60,643 nt of DNA from Dorea phocaeensis (GTDB taxonomy: Bacteria; Bacillota; Clostridia; Lachnospirales; Lachnospiraceae): contig NZ_OEPZ01000006.1 of NCBI RefSeq assembly GCF_900240315.1, positions 1 through 60,643 of the forward strand. Direction: 5' to 3'. Position 1 is the first letter of the stretch, and the number at the start of each line of letters is the position of its first letter. Shown one piece after another: positions 8,428 to 17,725 of the stretch. The notes beneath the pieces were generated by a model. The model worked only from the letters and a program-made list of their open reading frames with translations, did not search any database and had not been told where the DNA came from. Position numbers and translations under genes: made by a program.

Positions 8428-9023
8428 TATAATTCCGTTCTCCCCTCCAGGGCACGCAGAAGCGTCACTTCATCAATATACTCCAAATCGCCGCCCACCG
8501 GCACGCCGCTTGCGATTCTGCTGACTTTAATTCCAGTCGGCTTAATCAGCTTGCTGATATACATTGCCGTAGTCTCTCCTTCCAAGCTGGAATTGGTGGC
8601 AATGATCACTTCTTCTACATCTCCCTGCAGCCTTGCAATCAATTCCTTCAGTTTAATATCCTCAGGACCGATTCCCACCATCGGGGAAATAGCTCCATGC
8701 AGCACATGGTAAACACCATTGTACTGCCCTGTCTTTTCGTAAGCCGCTAAATCTCTCGTATTTTCCACTACCATAATCGTCTTGTGATCCCGAGAAGCAT
8801 TCTGACAGATCGGGCACAATTCCTGATCTGTCAGGGTATAACATTCTGCACAGTAACGCACATTTTCCCGCGCCTCTACCATCGTCGAAGCAAGACGCTT
8901 TACCTCTTCAATCGGCATATGGATCAGATGAAATGCAAGCCTTGCCGCCGATTTTGAGCCAATCCCCGGAAGGCAGGAAAGTTCTTCAATCAGTTTGGTA
9001 ATCTGATTACTGTAATAATCCAT
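8427..9023 (-). CDS. recR: Recombination protein RecR
   Basis: 198 residues, normal length. A helix-hairpin-helix (LPGIGSKSAARLA, 18-30), a four-cysteine zinc finger (C58, C61, C70, C73) and a Toprim domain (MVVENTRDLAAYEKTG; IATNSSLEGETTA) occur in the canonical order. RecR acts with RecF/RecO in loading RecA at gaps during recombinational repair. It follows ybaB and dnaX in the conserved dnaX-ybaB-recR order. The final stop overlaps the start of the LacI-type gene. Confidence 0.96.
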   Translation of the reverse strand: MDYYSNQITKLIEELSCLPGIGSKSAARLAFHLIHMPIEEVKRLASTMVEARENVRYCAECYTLTDQELCPICQNASRDHKTIMVVENTRDLAAYEKTGQYNGVYHVLHGAISPMVGIGPEDIKLKELIARLQGDVEEVIIATNSSLEGETTAMYISKLIKPTGIKVSRIASGVPVGGDLEYIDEVTLLRALEGRTEL

Positions 9024-9040
9024 TCCTGTCCACTCCTAAG

Positions 9041-9394
9041 CTAAAATAATCCCGGCATTCCGCCGCCCATTCCGCCTGTGAATTTAGACATTGCCGAAGC
9101 GGAAACTTCATCTACTTTACCCATTGCCTCATTAACTGCTGCCACAATCAGGTCTTCCAGCATTTCTACATCATCCGGATCTACCACTTCTTCATCTAGT
9201 TTCACTTTCAGAACCTGCTTGGTTCCGGAGACCGTTACTTCCACTGCTCCGCCGCCTGCGGTTGCAGAGAATTCTTTCGTCTCCATTTCTTTTGCCTGTT
9301 CTTCCATCTGACGCTGCATCTTCTGCGCCTGTTTCATCAGATTTGCCATATTTCCCGGCATTCCACCGCCTGGAAATCCACCTCTTTTTGCCAT
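9041..9394 (-). CDS. YbaB/EbfC family nucleoid-associated protein
   Basis: 117 residues. The glycine/methionine-rich N-terminus ([18 protein letters not shown]) leads into a coiled-coil helix (about 20-45), followed by the family core [20 protein letters not shown] and a C-terminal [11 protein letters not shown]. YbaB dimers bind DNA with little sequence preference. The gene lies between dnaX and recR, as in most Firmicutes. AGGAGG precedes the ATG. Confidence 0.95.
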   Translation of the reverse strand: MAKRGGFPGGGMPGNMANLMKQAQKMQRQMEEQAKEMETKEFSATAGGGAVEVTVSGTKQVLKVKLDEEVVDPDDVEMLEDLIVAAVNEAMGKVDEVSASAMSKFTGGMGGGMPGLF

Positions 9395-9409
9395 ATTTCT
9401 TTCCTCCTG

Positions 9410-10990
9410 TTATTCATCCTCTACGGTAATCTCCATATGAATGAGATTTTCAATATCTACAAAATTATCCTCAAATCTTCTTCCTTCTTCCACCTGCCGC
9501 ACGTCAATCTCCACTGACTTGCCGATCTTCTCTGCAATCAGCTGCGCGATCTCCGCCTTATGCTCCGGCGAAGCTACAACGCTCGCACTCAGTTCATCCG
9601 GCAGCACTACCAGAAGACGGTTTCCCTCGCCCGCACTTAGGCGCGCCCGCTTTAGATACATCCGAAGCATCGGGGAAGCATCATTCGCAATCATACGAAA
9701 ATCCTTTGCCACTGCTTTGACATCCTCGTTCAGCGCCTGGGGAAGTTCCGGTTTGCTCTGCGGCTTAGCCTCTTCCATTTCATACCCGGCGTCCCCCGCG
9801 TATGCGACGGGCTCCATTCTGGCCACATTTTGAAGACCTTCTTCTAACTGCTTTTCAATTGCCCGGATTCGATCAAACAGCGCATCCTGATTCTGATCCA
9901 TTGCCGGACGGCACAGCTTAATTAAGGTTACCTCCAGAATCACCCGCTTCTGTGCAGCATATTTCAGCTGGCTGGTAAGATCCGAGAAAATTCTAATATA
10001 ACGGATCAGCGTGTCATTGTCAATCATCTGCGCCTCTTCACGAAGCTGCGCCAAATTCTCACTCGATACGTCCAGCACATCCTCCATATCATCTGAGCTC
10101 TTTATCAGCAAAAGATTCCTGAGATACCAGGTAAAATCCGCTGAAAGCTGAGATAACTCCCGGCCCTGCATCACCAGCTCTTCCACCGTCTCAATGACCT
10201 TGCGCACATCCATCGAAAGCAGCTCCCGAAGAAGTCTGCTAAACACCGACGTATCTACCGCACCAAGCACTTCCAGCACATGGTCATACGTCAGCCGCTC
10301 TCCAATATAAAATGCCACACACTGATCCAGAAGGCTTAACGAATCACGCATAGAACCATCCGCCACCTTCGCAATGTAACGGATCGCCTTGTCTTCTACG
10401 TCCCAGCCTTCCTTCTCAATCAATTCTCTTAACCTGGCTGAAATCGTCTCAATGGAAATACGCTTAAAATCATACCGCTGACAACGACTCAAAATCGTAA
10501 TCGGTATCTTATGAACTTCCGTTGTCGCCAGAATAAAAATCACATATTCCGGCGGTTCCTCCAACGTCTTTAACAGCGCATTAAATGCGCCGATGGACAG
10601 CATATGCACCTCGTCGATGATATATACTTTATACCTTCCTTCCGTCGGACGGTATGCGACCTCTTCCCGAATTTCCCTGATATTGTCCACACCATTATTG
10701 GACGCCGCATCGATTTCAATCACGTTCATGGACGTCCCCGACGCAATGGAACGGCACATTTTACATTCCCCACAAGGGCTTCCGTCCACCGGGTGCTCGC
10801 AATTAACTGCCTTTGCAAAAATTTTTGCCACCGTCGTTTTACCGGTCCCTCTTGTTCCGCAGAACAGGTAGGCATGTCCAATCCGCTCCCCTTTGATCTG
10901 ATTCTTCAATGTTTTTACTATAGCATCCTGCCCTTTTACGTCCTCAAATTCATCGGGACGAAATTTACGGTATAACGCCGTATATGACAT
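9410..10990 (-). CDS. dnaX: DNA polymerase III subunit gamma/tau
   Basis: 526 residues. AAA+ clamp-loader ATPase: Walker A GTRGTGKTT (about 45-53), a zinc module with four cysteines (CEHPVDGSPCGECKMC, about 64-79), Walker B IIDEVHM and sensor 1 TTEVHKI. Domain III (about 230-360) forms the clamp-loader collar. The C-terminal portion (about 375-526) is shorter than in full-length tau of B. subtilis or E. coli and is rich in E, Q and A. It loads the beta clamp in the replisome. It is the first gene of dnaX-ybaB-recR and begins 18 nt after the pfk stop. Confidence 0.95.
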   Translation of the reverse strand: MSYTALYRKFRPDEFEDVKGQDAIVKTLKNQIKGERIGHAYLFCGTRGTGKTTVAKIFAKAVNCEHPVDGSPCGECKMCRSIASGTSMNVIEIDAASNNGVDNIREIREEVAYRPTEGRYKVYIIDEVHMLSIGAFNALLKTLEEPPEYVIFILATTEVHKIPITILSRCQRYDFKRISIETISARLRELIEKEGWDVEDKAIRYIAKVADGSMRDSLSLLDQCVAFYIGERLTYDHVLEVLGAVDTSVFSRLLRELLSMDVRKVIETVEELVMQGRELSQLSADFTWYLRNLLLIKSSDDMEDVLDVSSENLAQLREEAQMIDNDTLIRYIRIFSDLTSQLKYAAQKRVILEVTLIKLCRPAMDQNQDALFDRIRAIEKQLEEGLQNVARMEPVAYAGDAGYEMEEAKPQSKPELPQALNEDVKAVAKDFRMIANDASPMLRMYLKRARLSAGEGNRLLVVLPDELSASVVASPEHKAEIAQLIAEKIGKSVEIDVRQVEEGRRFEDNFVDIENLIHMEITVEDE

Positions 10991-11008
10991 GTTTTACACT
11001 CCTATCTG

Positions 11009-12094
11009 TTACTCCATCTCGGAATCTCCGAAACTGATTCCGGTCCATTTAGCTTCCTTAATAATCTCAGAAGCCGGATTTACATATTTTAGCTTTCCTG
11101 CAACTTCTGAAAGCGGAACTCGGACGATATCTCCTCTTCGAACCGCCATCATACAGCCGAATTCTCCATCCAGAATTGCTTCCGCCGCAGCCGCTCCAAG
11201 CCGAGTAGCCAGTACGCGGTCATATGCGCACGGAGACCCGCCCCTCTGGGTGTGTCCCGGCACCGTAATCCGGACTTCCTGATCCGTCTTGCTTTGAATC
11301 TTCTCTGCCACCTCATATGCCACAGACGGATATTTCTTCTTCGCTTTCTTTTCCTTTAGCGCCTTCTTGGAAAGCGCTGCATCTTCCTTAGAAATCGCGC
11401 CTTCTGCAACTGCAATAATCGTAAATCGCTTTCCGGCTGCTTTGCGCCGGTCAATCGCATTCACCACCACATCAATATCGTACGGAATCTCCGGAAGCAG
11501 AATGATGTCCGCTCCGCCCGCAATTCCGGCATGAAGCGTTACCCAGCCTACCTTATGCCCCATGACTTCTACAATAAATACCCGACTGTGGGAAGTCGCT
11601 GTTGTATGAATCTTGTCGATGGTATCCGTCGCAATATCCACAGCGCTTTGGAATCCGAACGTCATATCCGTTCCCCACAGATCATTGTCGATGGTTTTCG
11701 GAAGCGTTACCACGTTCAATCCTTCTTCTCTCAGAAGATTCGCCGTTTTGTGTGTTCCATTTCCTCCCAGCACCACCAGACAGTCAAGATTCAGTTTATG
11801 ATAAGTATGCTTCATTGCCTCTACCTTATCCAAACCATTTGCATCTGGTACACGCATCAACTTAAACGGCTGTCTGGATGTCCCCAGAATCGTGCCGCCA
11901 AGAGTGAGTATACCAGAGAAATCCTTCGCTGTCAGCATCGTAAAGTTTGAATAGATCAATCCTTTATAGCCCTCTTGGAATCCGTAAATTTCTACATCTT
12001 CTCGTTTGGAACATAAACCTTTGACAACACCGCGCATCGCCGCATTTAATGCCTGGCAGTCCCCGCCGCTTGTCAGCATACCAATTCTCAGCAT
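11009..12094 (-). CDS. 6-phosphofructokinase, atypical active-site type
   Basis: 361 residues. The phosphofructokinase fold is clear: MLTSGGDCQALNAAMRG at the N-terminus, the catalytic TIDND (D136), MGHKVGWVTLHAGIAGGAD and the substrate loop PGHTQRGGSP. The nucleotide region reads GGNGT (110-114) rather than the usual GGDGS of ATP enzymes or GGDDS of pyrophosphate enzymes, and PKTIDND has Lys where classical ATP enzymes have Gly. By family knowledge the Gly in GGNGT favours ATP and the Lys is shared with PPi-dependent and mixed clades, so phosphoryl-donor choice is uncertain. It catalyses the committed step of glycolysis. Confidence 0.88.
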   Translation of the reverse strand: MLRIGMLTSGGDCQALNAAMRGVVKGLCSKREDVEIYGFQEGYKGLIYSNFTMLTAKDFSGILTLGGTILGTSRQPFKLMRVPDANGLDKVEAMKHTYHKLNLDCLVVLGGNGTHKTANLLREEGLNVVTLPKTIDNDLWGTDMTFGFQSAVDIATDTIDKIHTTATSHSRVFIVEVMGHKVGWVTLHAGIAGGADIILLPEIPYDIDVVVNAIDRRKAAGKRFTIIAVAEGAISKEDAALSKKALKEKKAKKKYPSVAYEVAEKIQSKTDQEVRITVPGHTQRGGSPCAYDRVLATRLGAAAAEAILDGEFGCMMAVRRGDIVRVPLSEVAGKLKYVNPASEIIKEAKWTGISFGDSEME

Positions 12095-12132
12095 AAGTTT
12101 CTCCTTTCTTTGCCATCGTTTTCCACGTAGAA

Positions 12133-12161
12133 ATTATAACTTATTTTAGAGAATCCTACAA
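12133..12161 (-). promoter_or_regulatory. Promoter of the phosphofructokinase gene
   Basis: Minus strand: -35 TTGTAG (12156-12161), 17-nt spacer, -10 TATAAT (12133-12138). The upstream edge lies 3 nt from the GGGACAGGG box of the REP-like element in the pfk-map intergenic region. Confidence 0.65.
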
Positions 12162-12164
12162 CGG

Positions 12165-12272
12165 GGGACAGGGGAAATGTCAATCGGGGACGGAGGTTTT
12201 TTCATTTGTACACGTCCCAAATGTAATCGGGGACGGAGGTTTTTTCATTTGTACACGTCCCCACTTGACATT
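12165..12272 (+). repeat. REP-like element, class B, tandem pair
   Basis: A GGGACAGGG box (12165-12173) is followed by two copies of GGGGACGGAGGTTTTTTC (from 12186 and 12229), each ending in CATTTGTACACGTCCC. In this class the right arm is not the full complement of the left; only GGGACG/CGTCCC pairs. The pair is enclosed by inverted repeats AATGTCAA (12176-12183) and TTGACATT (12265-12272). It fills the space between the divergent pfk and map promoters. Confidence 0.75.
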
Positions 12273-12277
12273 CGGTG

Positions 12278-12283
12278 TATAAT
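12278..12283 (+). promoter_or_regulatory. -10 element for map
   Basis: TATAAT lies 34 nt upstream of the chosen map start. The -35 region at the usual spacing falls in the end of the REP-like element and is poor; TTGACA at 12265-12270 is too close (7 nt) to pair with it. Confidence 0.45.
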
Positions 12284-12316
12284 ATTATCAGAACAATTCA
12301 GAAAGCAGGTAAAAAT

Positions 12317-13126
12317 GTGGATAAGTTAGATATAAAATTATGGACTCTGGCCGCCAAAGGCCAAATCGTTCCCGACCGTTCTCTTCTAAAGACGCCGGAA
12401 CAGATCGCTGCAATCAAGAAAAGTGCCGATCTTAACACAGCCGTGCTAGATCACGTGGCCGCTCACATCCGTCCGGGAATGAGCACCGCCGAGATCGATC
12501 AACTGGTATACGACTATACCACGACGCATGGTGGAATCCCCGCGCCGTTAAATTACTGTGGTTTTCCTAAAAGTGTATGCACTTCTATTAATAATGTCGT
12601 ATGTCACGGAATCCCGGATGAGCATGAAATTCTAGAAGAGGGGGATATCATCAACGTCGATGTCTCTACCATTCTTGATGGATACTATTCCGACGCATCA
12701 CGTATGTTCGCAATCGGAACACTCTCACCAGAAGCTGAGAAACTAATGCGCGTCACGAAAGAATGTGTAGAACTTGGTCTTGCAGCAGCCAAACCCTGGG
12801 GACACTTAGGCGACATCGCTCATGCTATTAATTCCCATGCACAGAAAAACGGCTACTCTGTAGTGGAGGAAATCGGCGGGCACGGAATCGGTCTTGAATT
12901 CCACGAAGATCCTTTCGTTAGTTACGTAACACCAAAGGGGTCTGAGATGGTTCTGGTTCCGGGAATGATTTTTACCATCGAGCCAATGATCAACGAAGGC
13001 AGCCCGGACTTTTTTATTGATGAAGAAAATGATTGGACCGTCTACACCATCGACGATGGGCTTTCTGCTCAGATTGAGTACATGGTTTTGATCACCGAGA
13101 CAGGGGTTGAAGTTTTAACAAAATAA
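12317..13126 (+). CDS. map: Type I methionine aminopeptidase
   Basis: 269 residues from the GTG at 12317; the frame is open from a GTG at 12275, but that codon overlaps the -10 box, so the later GTG with GCAGG 7 nt upstream is preferred. Metal ligands of the pita-bread fold are visible: D in INVDVSTILDG and YYSDASRMF, H in GGHGIGLEFHEDP, E in FTIEPMI and the terminal E in AQIEYMVLI. It removes the initiator methionine from nascent proteins. The N-terminal segment of about 20 residues before the catalytic core is longer than in minimal enzymes. It is a lone plus-strand gene flanked by the REP-like pair and a terminator. Confidence 0.9.
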   Translation: MDKLDIKLWTLAAKGQIVPDRSLLKTPEQIAAIKKSADLNTAVLDHVAAHIRPGMSTAEIDQLVYDYTTTHGGIPAPLNYCGFPKSVCTSINNVVCHGIPDEHEILEEGDIINVDVSTILDGYYSDASRMFAIGTLSPEAEKLMRVTKECVELGLAAAKPWGHLGDIAHAINSHAQKNGYSVVEEIGGHGIGLEFHEDPFVSYVTPKGSEMVLVPGMIFTIEPMINEGSPDFFIDEENDWTVYTIDDGLSAQIEYMVLITETGVEVLTK

Positions 13127-13154
13127 ATCCCTTTGAAAACGAATGCATATACAA

Positions 13155-13210
13155 AAAGAGTCGTACGGGATCGACGCATTTGAATAAATGCCCTTTCCTC
13201 ACGACTCTTT
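13155..13210 (+). terminator. Terminator between convergent map and GH13 genes
   Basis: AAAGAGTCGT (13155-13164) pairs with ACGACTCTTT (13201-13210), followed by CCTTTTTAT. The loop contains a second small hairpin GCATTT/AAATGC. It can serve map on the plus strand; for the minus-strand gene it would act after the stop at 13240. Confidence 0.7.
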
Positions 13211-13239
13211 CCTTTTTATAAATATAAATTTTTCTGCAT

Positions 13240-15282
13240 TTAACTTTCATCTATCACCTTCAGCACCAGCGCAGAATGCGCTCCCATATTTACCACAAGA
13301 TCGCCATTTCTCACCAGATATTCCTCATACTCCATCGTATACCCATCCAGATAAGAATACATCAGACGAACCATGCGGCAGCGCTGCGCAACTTCGGCGC
13401 ACCATACCGGAACCGTCACCTCTGCCAGCTCACTGCGGTTATTGATAATCACAATAATCGGCTCCTCCAAAAATCTTCCGTAAGCCAGAATATTTTCATC
13501 CCAGCAAAGAAGTTTCAAGGATCCCGTCCGAAGCGCGGGGAATTCTTTATGAATGCGGATCATCTCTTTGTGAAACGAAAGCATTTCCTGATCTTCGTGT
13601 CCCCACGGATAAGTTCTTCGGTTATCCGGATCTGTAAATCCACACACACCGGCCTCATCGCCGTAATACACCGTCGGCGCTCCGGGCCATGTCATCTGCA
13701 TCACCACAGCTTCACGCATAACTGCCGGATTCACATATGCCTCTGCCGCTTCCGGGCCAAGGTGTTCCACTCGTCCCACGATGTGGTTTGTCCGGGTCAG
13801 GAACCTGGAATGATCATGGTTGGACAACTCATTCATCGCTACCTGCAGAGACGGCGTCAGCATATTCGCCATATGATGCTGGATACTTCCCACAAAATTA
13901 TCTGCATTTCCAAGAAGCTCCTCTCTTGCTTCATCGCTGTGCTTCTCCATTCCAGTCAAAAACCAGGTGACCGGCTCCATAAATGCATCATAATTCATCA
14001 CTGTATCCCATTCATCTCCCTGCAGCCATTCTCCCGGATCCCCGTAATGCTCAGCAAGAATCAGCGCATTGGGATTTGCATCCTTCACTGCCTGCCGGAA
14101 TTTCTTCCAGAAATAATGATTATACTCATTGCTGCGTCCCAAATCTGCCGCCACGTCTAGGCGCCAGCCATCCACATTGTACGGCGGCGACACCCATTTG
14201 CGTCCGATCTGCAAAATATAATTTTCCAGCTTCGTAGAATCTTCATAATTTAATTTCGGAAGGGTATCATGCCCCCACCATCCATCATAATTCCCATTGT
14301 ACGGCCAAGCCCCCGGCTCCTCCTGAAAGAATCGGAAATAGCTCCTGTAAGGACTGTCTGCCGACACATAGGCGCCTGGCTCATATGTGTCCTGCCCTTC
14401 GTAAATCCTTTCCCGATCCATCCACTTATTAAAAGAACCACAGTGATTGAATACACCGTCCAGGATAATTTTCATGCCGCGCCGATGGAGTTCCTCTACC
14501 AATTGGATAAACAACTCATTACTAGCTTCCAAGTTTTTAAAGCTGCCTGTTCGCCGCTGATATTTTGTCGCCTGTCTATTTTCCGTCACTCCCTCCGGCA
14601 GAACCCCTCCGCCATCGTCTACAATCGCGCCGTAGTGCGGATCAATATAATCATAATCCTGAATATCGTATTTGTGGTTGGATGGCGATACGAACAGCGG
14701 GTTAAAATACAACACTTCCACGCCCAAATCCTGCAGGTAGTCCAGCTTTTCTATCACGCCCTGTAGATCACCGCCGTAAAATTCCCGAACGCCCATAGCC
14801 GCCGGATATTTGTTCCAATCCTTCACCCTGCTGCTATAGCCGCCTATATAATAATACTCTCTGTCTTCTACATCATTGGAAGGATCTCCATTATAAAAGC
14901 GGTCTGTAAAAATTTGATACATCACCGCGCCTTTTGCCCAGTCCGGCGTAGAAAAGCCAGGAACAATCCTGAAATCATAAAAGATTTTCCTTTCCTTCGA
15001 TACGCCGCATCTGCCATAATAACAAAGCTCTTCTCCTTTTTCCACCTGAAAACAATAGGAAAATGGCTCTTCGCCAAGCTTCCAGTTAATTGTATAATAG
15101 TCAAATAATCCCCGGGAACTTTCTTTTTCCATATCATACCCCACATTCCCGGTAATTAGACGGACGCAGTCTATATCATCCTTCGCCGTTCGGAACCGGA
15201 GACGTACCATCTCCCGCTCCTTTGGCTCTGCCGGAATGACATAGGCTGCGGTTCCATCACAGAATAACGCTTGTTCATTCAT
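13240..15282 (-). CDS. GH13 alpha-glycosidase (neopullulanase/cyclomaltodextrinase-like)
   Basis: 680 residues. An N-terminal beta-sandwich (about 1-105) precedes the (beta/alpha)8 barrel starting at WAKGAVMYQIFTDRFYNGD. GH13 regions: DGVFNH (275-280), GWRLDVA with nucleophile D376, ILAEHY with acid/base E411, and LSNHDHSRF with D490. A C-terminal beta domain begins near 600. No signal peptide is seen, so it should act in the cytoplasm on imported malto-oligosaccharides, cyclodextrins or pullulan fragments; the exact substrate is inferred from the N-terminal domain and barrel insertions. It lies 50 nt after ftsH on the same strand. Confidence 0.88.
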   Translation of the reverse strand: MNEQALFCDGTAAYVIPAEPKEREMVRLRFRTAKDDIDCVRLITGNVGYDMEKESSRGLFDYYTINWKLGEEPFSYCFQVEKGEELCYYGRCGVSKERKIFYDFRIVPGFSTPDWAKGAVMYQIFTDRFYNGDPSNDVEDREYYYIGGYSSRVKDWNKYPAAMGVREFYGGDLQGVIEKLDYLQDLGVEVLYFNPLFVSPSNHKYDIQDYDYIDPHYGAIVDDGGGVLPEGVTENRQATKYQRRTGSFKNLEASNELFIQLVEELHRRGMKIILDGVFNHCGSFNKWMDRERIYEGQDTYEPGAYVSADSPYRSYFRFFQEEPGAWPYNGNYDGWWGHDTLPKLNYEDSTKLENYILQIGRKWVSPPYNVDGWRLDVAADLGRSNEYNHYFWKKFRQAVKDANPNALILAEHYGDPGEWLQGDEWDTVMNYDAFMEPVTWFLTGMEKHSDEAREELLGNADNFVGSIQHHMANMLTPSLQVAMNELSNHDHSRFLTRTNHIVGRVEHLGPEAAEAYVNPAVMREAVVMQMTWPGAPTVYYGDEAGVCGFTDPDNRRTYPWGHEDQEMLSFHKEMIRIHKEFPALRTGSLKLLCWDENILAYGRFLEEPIIVIINNRSELAEVTVPVWCAEVAQRCRMVRLMYSYLDGYTMEYEEYLVRNGDLVVNMGAHSALVLKVIDES

Positions 15283-15332
15283 GCGCTCTGATTCCTCTCT
15301 ATTCTTCCTGTATCCGGTCTCCTGCCGCTAAA

Positions 15333-17171
15333 TTAGCAGGATTCTTCCGGAAACAGAGCTTCAAATTCTTCTCTGGAAATTTTTTCTTTTTCCAGCAAAA
15401 GTTCTGCACATTCATGCAGCACACCATCATACTTCTGAATAATGGTTTTTGCTTTCTCGTAACATTCATCGATGATCCGCTTTACTTCCTGATCAATCGT
15501 TGTCGCCACATTTTCTCCATAACCTCTGGAAGCATGAGCCAGATCTCGCCCGATGAACACTTCATCACTATCGTCATCGTAGTTAATCAGACCAACCGTC
15601 TCAGACATTCCAAACTTCATTACCATGGAACGCGCAAGCCCCGTCGCCTGCTTGATATCCTGGGATGCTCCTGTCGTAATATCATCAAGCACTAGCTCTT
15701 CTGCTACGCGCCCGCCAAGAGACACGGTAATATCCTGCAGCATCTTCCCTTTGGTATTGAACATGTCATCCTGCTCCGGCAGCGGCATCGTATACCCGCC
15801 GGCGCCTCCCGTCGGAATAATGGATACGCTGTAGACCGGACCCACATCCGGAAGGACATGGAACAAAATCGCGTGCCCCGCTTCATGGAACGCAGTGATT
15901 CGTTTCTCCTTATCGGAAATAACCCGGCTCTTCTTTTCAGTACCAATTCCCACCTTCACAAATGCCTGGCGGATATCCTGCTGTTTCAGATATACCCGGT
16001 CTTCTTTCGCTGCAATAATTGCTGCCTCATTCAAAAGGTTCTCCAGATCCGCCCCGGTAAATCCGGCCGTCGTCTGCGCAATCTGTTTTAGATCAATCTC
16101 CTCACTCAAAGGTTTGCCTTTGGCATGTACTTTCAGAATCTCTTCTCTTCCCTGGACATCCGGACGTCCTACCATAACCTTCCGGTCAAATCTTCCCGGA
16201 CGTAAGATTGCCGGATCCAGAATATCCACCCGGTTTGTCGCCGCCATCACGATGATCCCTTCATTAACTCCGAAGCCATCCATCTCAACCAACAGCTGGT
16301 TCAATGTCTGTTCCCGTTCATCATGGCCGCCGCCCATACCGGTGCCACGGCGTCTTGCCACGGCATCAATCTCATCAATAAATATAATGCAAGGCGCATT
16401 CTTTTTTGCATCTTCAAATAAATCACGAACACGAGACGCACCTACACCAACAAACATTTCCACAAAGTCAGATCCTGAGATGGTAAAGAACGGAACTCCT
16501 GCCTCACCGGCCACTGCCTTTGCAAGCAAAGTCTTTCCGGTTCCCGGAGGTCCCACAAGGAGAACTCCTTTCGGGATTCTCGCCCCTACCTGAATATACT
16601 TTTTCGGAGACCGAAGGAAATCAACAATTTCCTCCAAATCTTCTTTCTCTTCTCTCAAGCCCGCCACCTGGGCAAATGTAATCTTCTTGTCCTGCTCCGT
16701 GCTCAGACGCGCACGGCTCTTCCCAAAGTTCATCGCCTTTGAATTAGCTCCCGCGCCATTCTGCCGATTCATCAGCATAAAGATTACCATCACACCGCCA
16801 AACATCAAAAGCATCGGCATGATCGTCGTCGCAAACCAGTTATCCTGCGGAATATCCGGCATCTGATAATCGACGTCCTTCTTCTTTAAATAATCCTGAA
16901 TCTCATTGACATCCGATACATACAGATAACGGACATCTCCGTTTTTCGCATCGCCGACTTGAATCTCCAATCGACCAGTCGGAACATTCTTGTTCTGTCT
17001 GACAACCACCTCTGTTACGTCTTCGCTTACAATCAGCTTTTCAAACGTATTCCAGGACAGCTGTTTTTCTTTCTGCTCAAACTGATTCGTAAACCAGAGT
17101 GCCGCAAACACAAAGATGACGAACATCAACAGCGTCACTCCACTCAGTCCTCTTGTTTTTTTGTCGCCCAA
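15333..17171 (-). CDS. ftsH: ATP-dependent zinc metalloprotease FtsH
   Basis: 612 residues. Two membrane segments (about 12-28 and 113-134) flank a short external domain. The AAA module has Walker A GPPGTGKT (207-214), Walker B IIFIDEID, and the second region of homology AILRPGRFD. The M41 protease carries HEAGH (429-433), the zinc-binding motif. It degrades membrane and short-lived cytosolic proteins. Position after tilS and hpt is conserved in Firmicutes. Confidence 0.97.
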   Translation of the reverse strand: MGDKKTRGLSGVTLLMFVIFVFAALWFTNQFEQKEKQLSWNTFEKLIVSEDVTEVVVRQNKNVPTGRLEIQVGDAKNGDVRYLYVSDVNEIQDYLKKKDVDYQMPDIPQDNWFATTIMPMLLMFGGVMVIFMLMNRQNGAGANSKAMNFGKSRARLSTEQDKKITFAQVAGLREEKEDLEEIVDFLRSPKKYIQVGARIPKGVLLVGPPGTGKTLLAKAVAGEAGVPFFTISGSDFVEMFVGVGASRVRDLFEDAKKNAPCIIFIDEIDAVARRRGTGMGGGHDEREQTLNQLLVEMDGFGVNEGIIVMAATNRVDILDPAILRPGRFDRKVMVGRPDVQGREEILKVHAKGKPLSEEIDLKQIAQTTAGFTGADLENLLNEAAIIAAKEDRVYLKQQDIRQAFVKVGIGTEKKSRVISDKEKRITAFHEAGHAILFHVLPDVGPVYSVSIIPTGGAGGYTMPLPEQDDMFNTKGKMLQDITVSLGGRVAEELVLDDITTGASQDIKQATGLARSMVMKFGMSETVGLINYDDDSDEVFIGRDLAHASRGYGENVATTIDQEVKRIIDECYEKAKTIIQKYDGVLHECAELLLEKEKISREEFEALFPEESC

Positions 17172-17197
17172 TGTCTAGCCCCTTTCTATTTCGCTCC

Positions 17198-17725
17198 CTA
17201 TTCTACGCCTTCTACCACTCCGATATATGGAAGATTTCTATATTTCTGTGCATAGTCAAGTCCATAGCCAACTACAAACTCATCTGGAATCTCAAATCCA
17301 ACATAATCTACCTTTACGTCTCTGACACGTCTGTCCGGTTTGTCAAGAAGGGTACACAGCTTCATGCTCTTCGGATTTCTCTTTGCCAGGATGTCAAGCA
17401 GATAATACAAAGTTCTTCCGGAATCGATGATATCTTCGACAACCAGTACATCTTTTCCTTCCAACGTCTCATCTAAATCTTTTGCGATCTTCACAACACC
17501 ACTTGACGCCGTTCCGTCTCCGTAGCTGCTAACACTCATAAAATCCATAGATACCGGCACGCTGATTCTCTTAGCCAGCTCGCACATAAAGAATACGCCG
17601 CCCTTTAATACACAGATCAGATGCACCTGTTTGCCGGCATAATCCTCACTGATCTTCTTTCCAAGATACTCAATTCTCTTCGCAACCTCTGCCTCATCAA
17701 CCAATACTCTAACGCTCTCTGCCAT
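17198..17725 (-). CDS. hpt: Hypoxanthine phosphoribosyltransferase
   Basis: 175 residues, normal length. The PRPP-binding motif VLVVEDIIDSGRTL (about 93-106) and the flexible-loop region SVSSYGDGT are typical. It salvages hypoxanthine and guanine to IMP and GMP. The start overlaps the end of tilS by 17 nt. The tilS-hpt-ftsH order is widely conserved. Confidence 0.95.
   Translation of the reverse strand: MAESVRVLVDEAEVAKRIEYLGKKISEDYAGKQVHLICVLKGGVFFMCELAKRISVPVSMDFMSVSSYGDGTASSGVVKIAKDLDETLEGKDVLVVEDIIDSGRTLYYLLDILAKRNPKSMKLCTLLDKPDRRVRDVKVDYVGFEIPDEFVVGYGLDYAQKYRNLPYIGVVEGVE

Noticed and set aside
12265-12283. TTGACA plus TATAAT as a map promoter
   Set aside because: The spacing is only 7 nt. 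TTGACA is part of the inverted repeat enclosing the REP-like pair.
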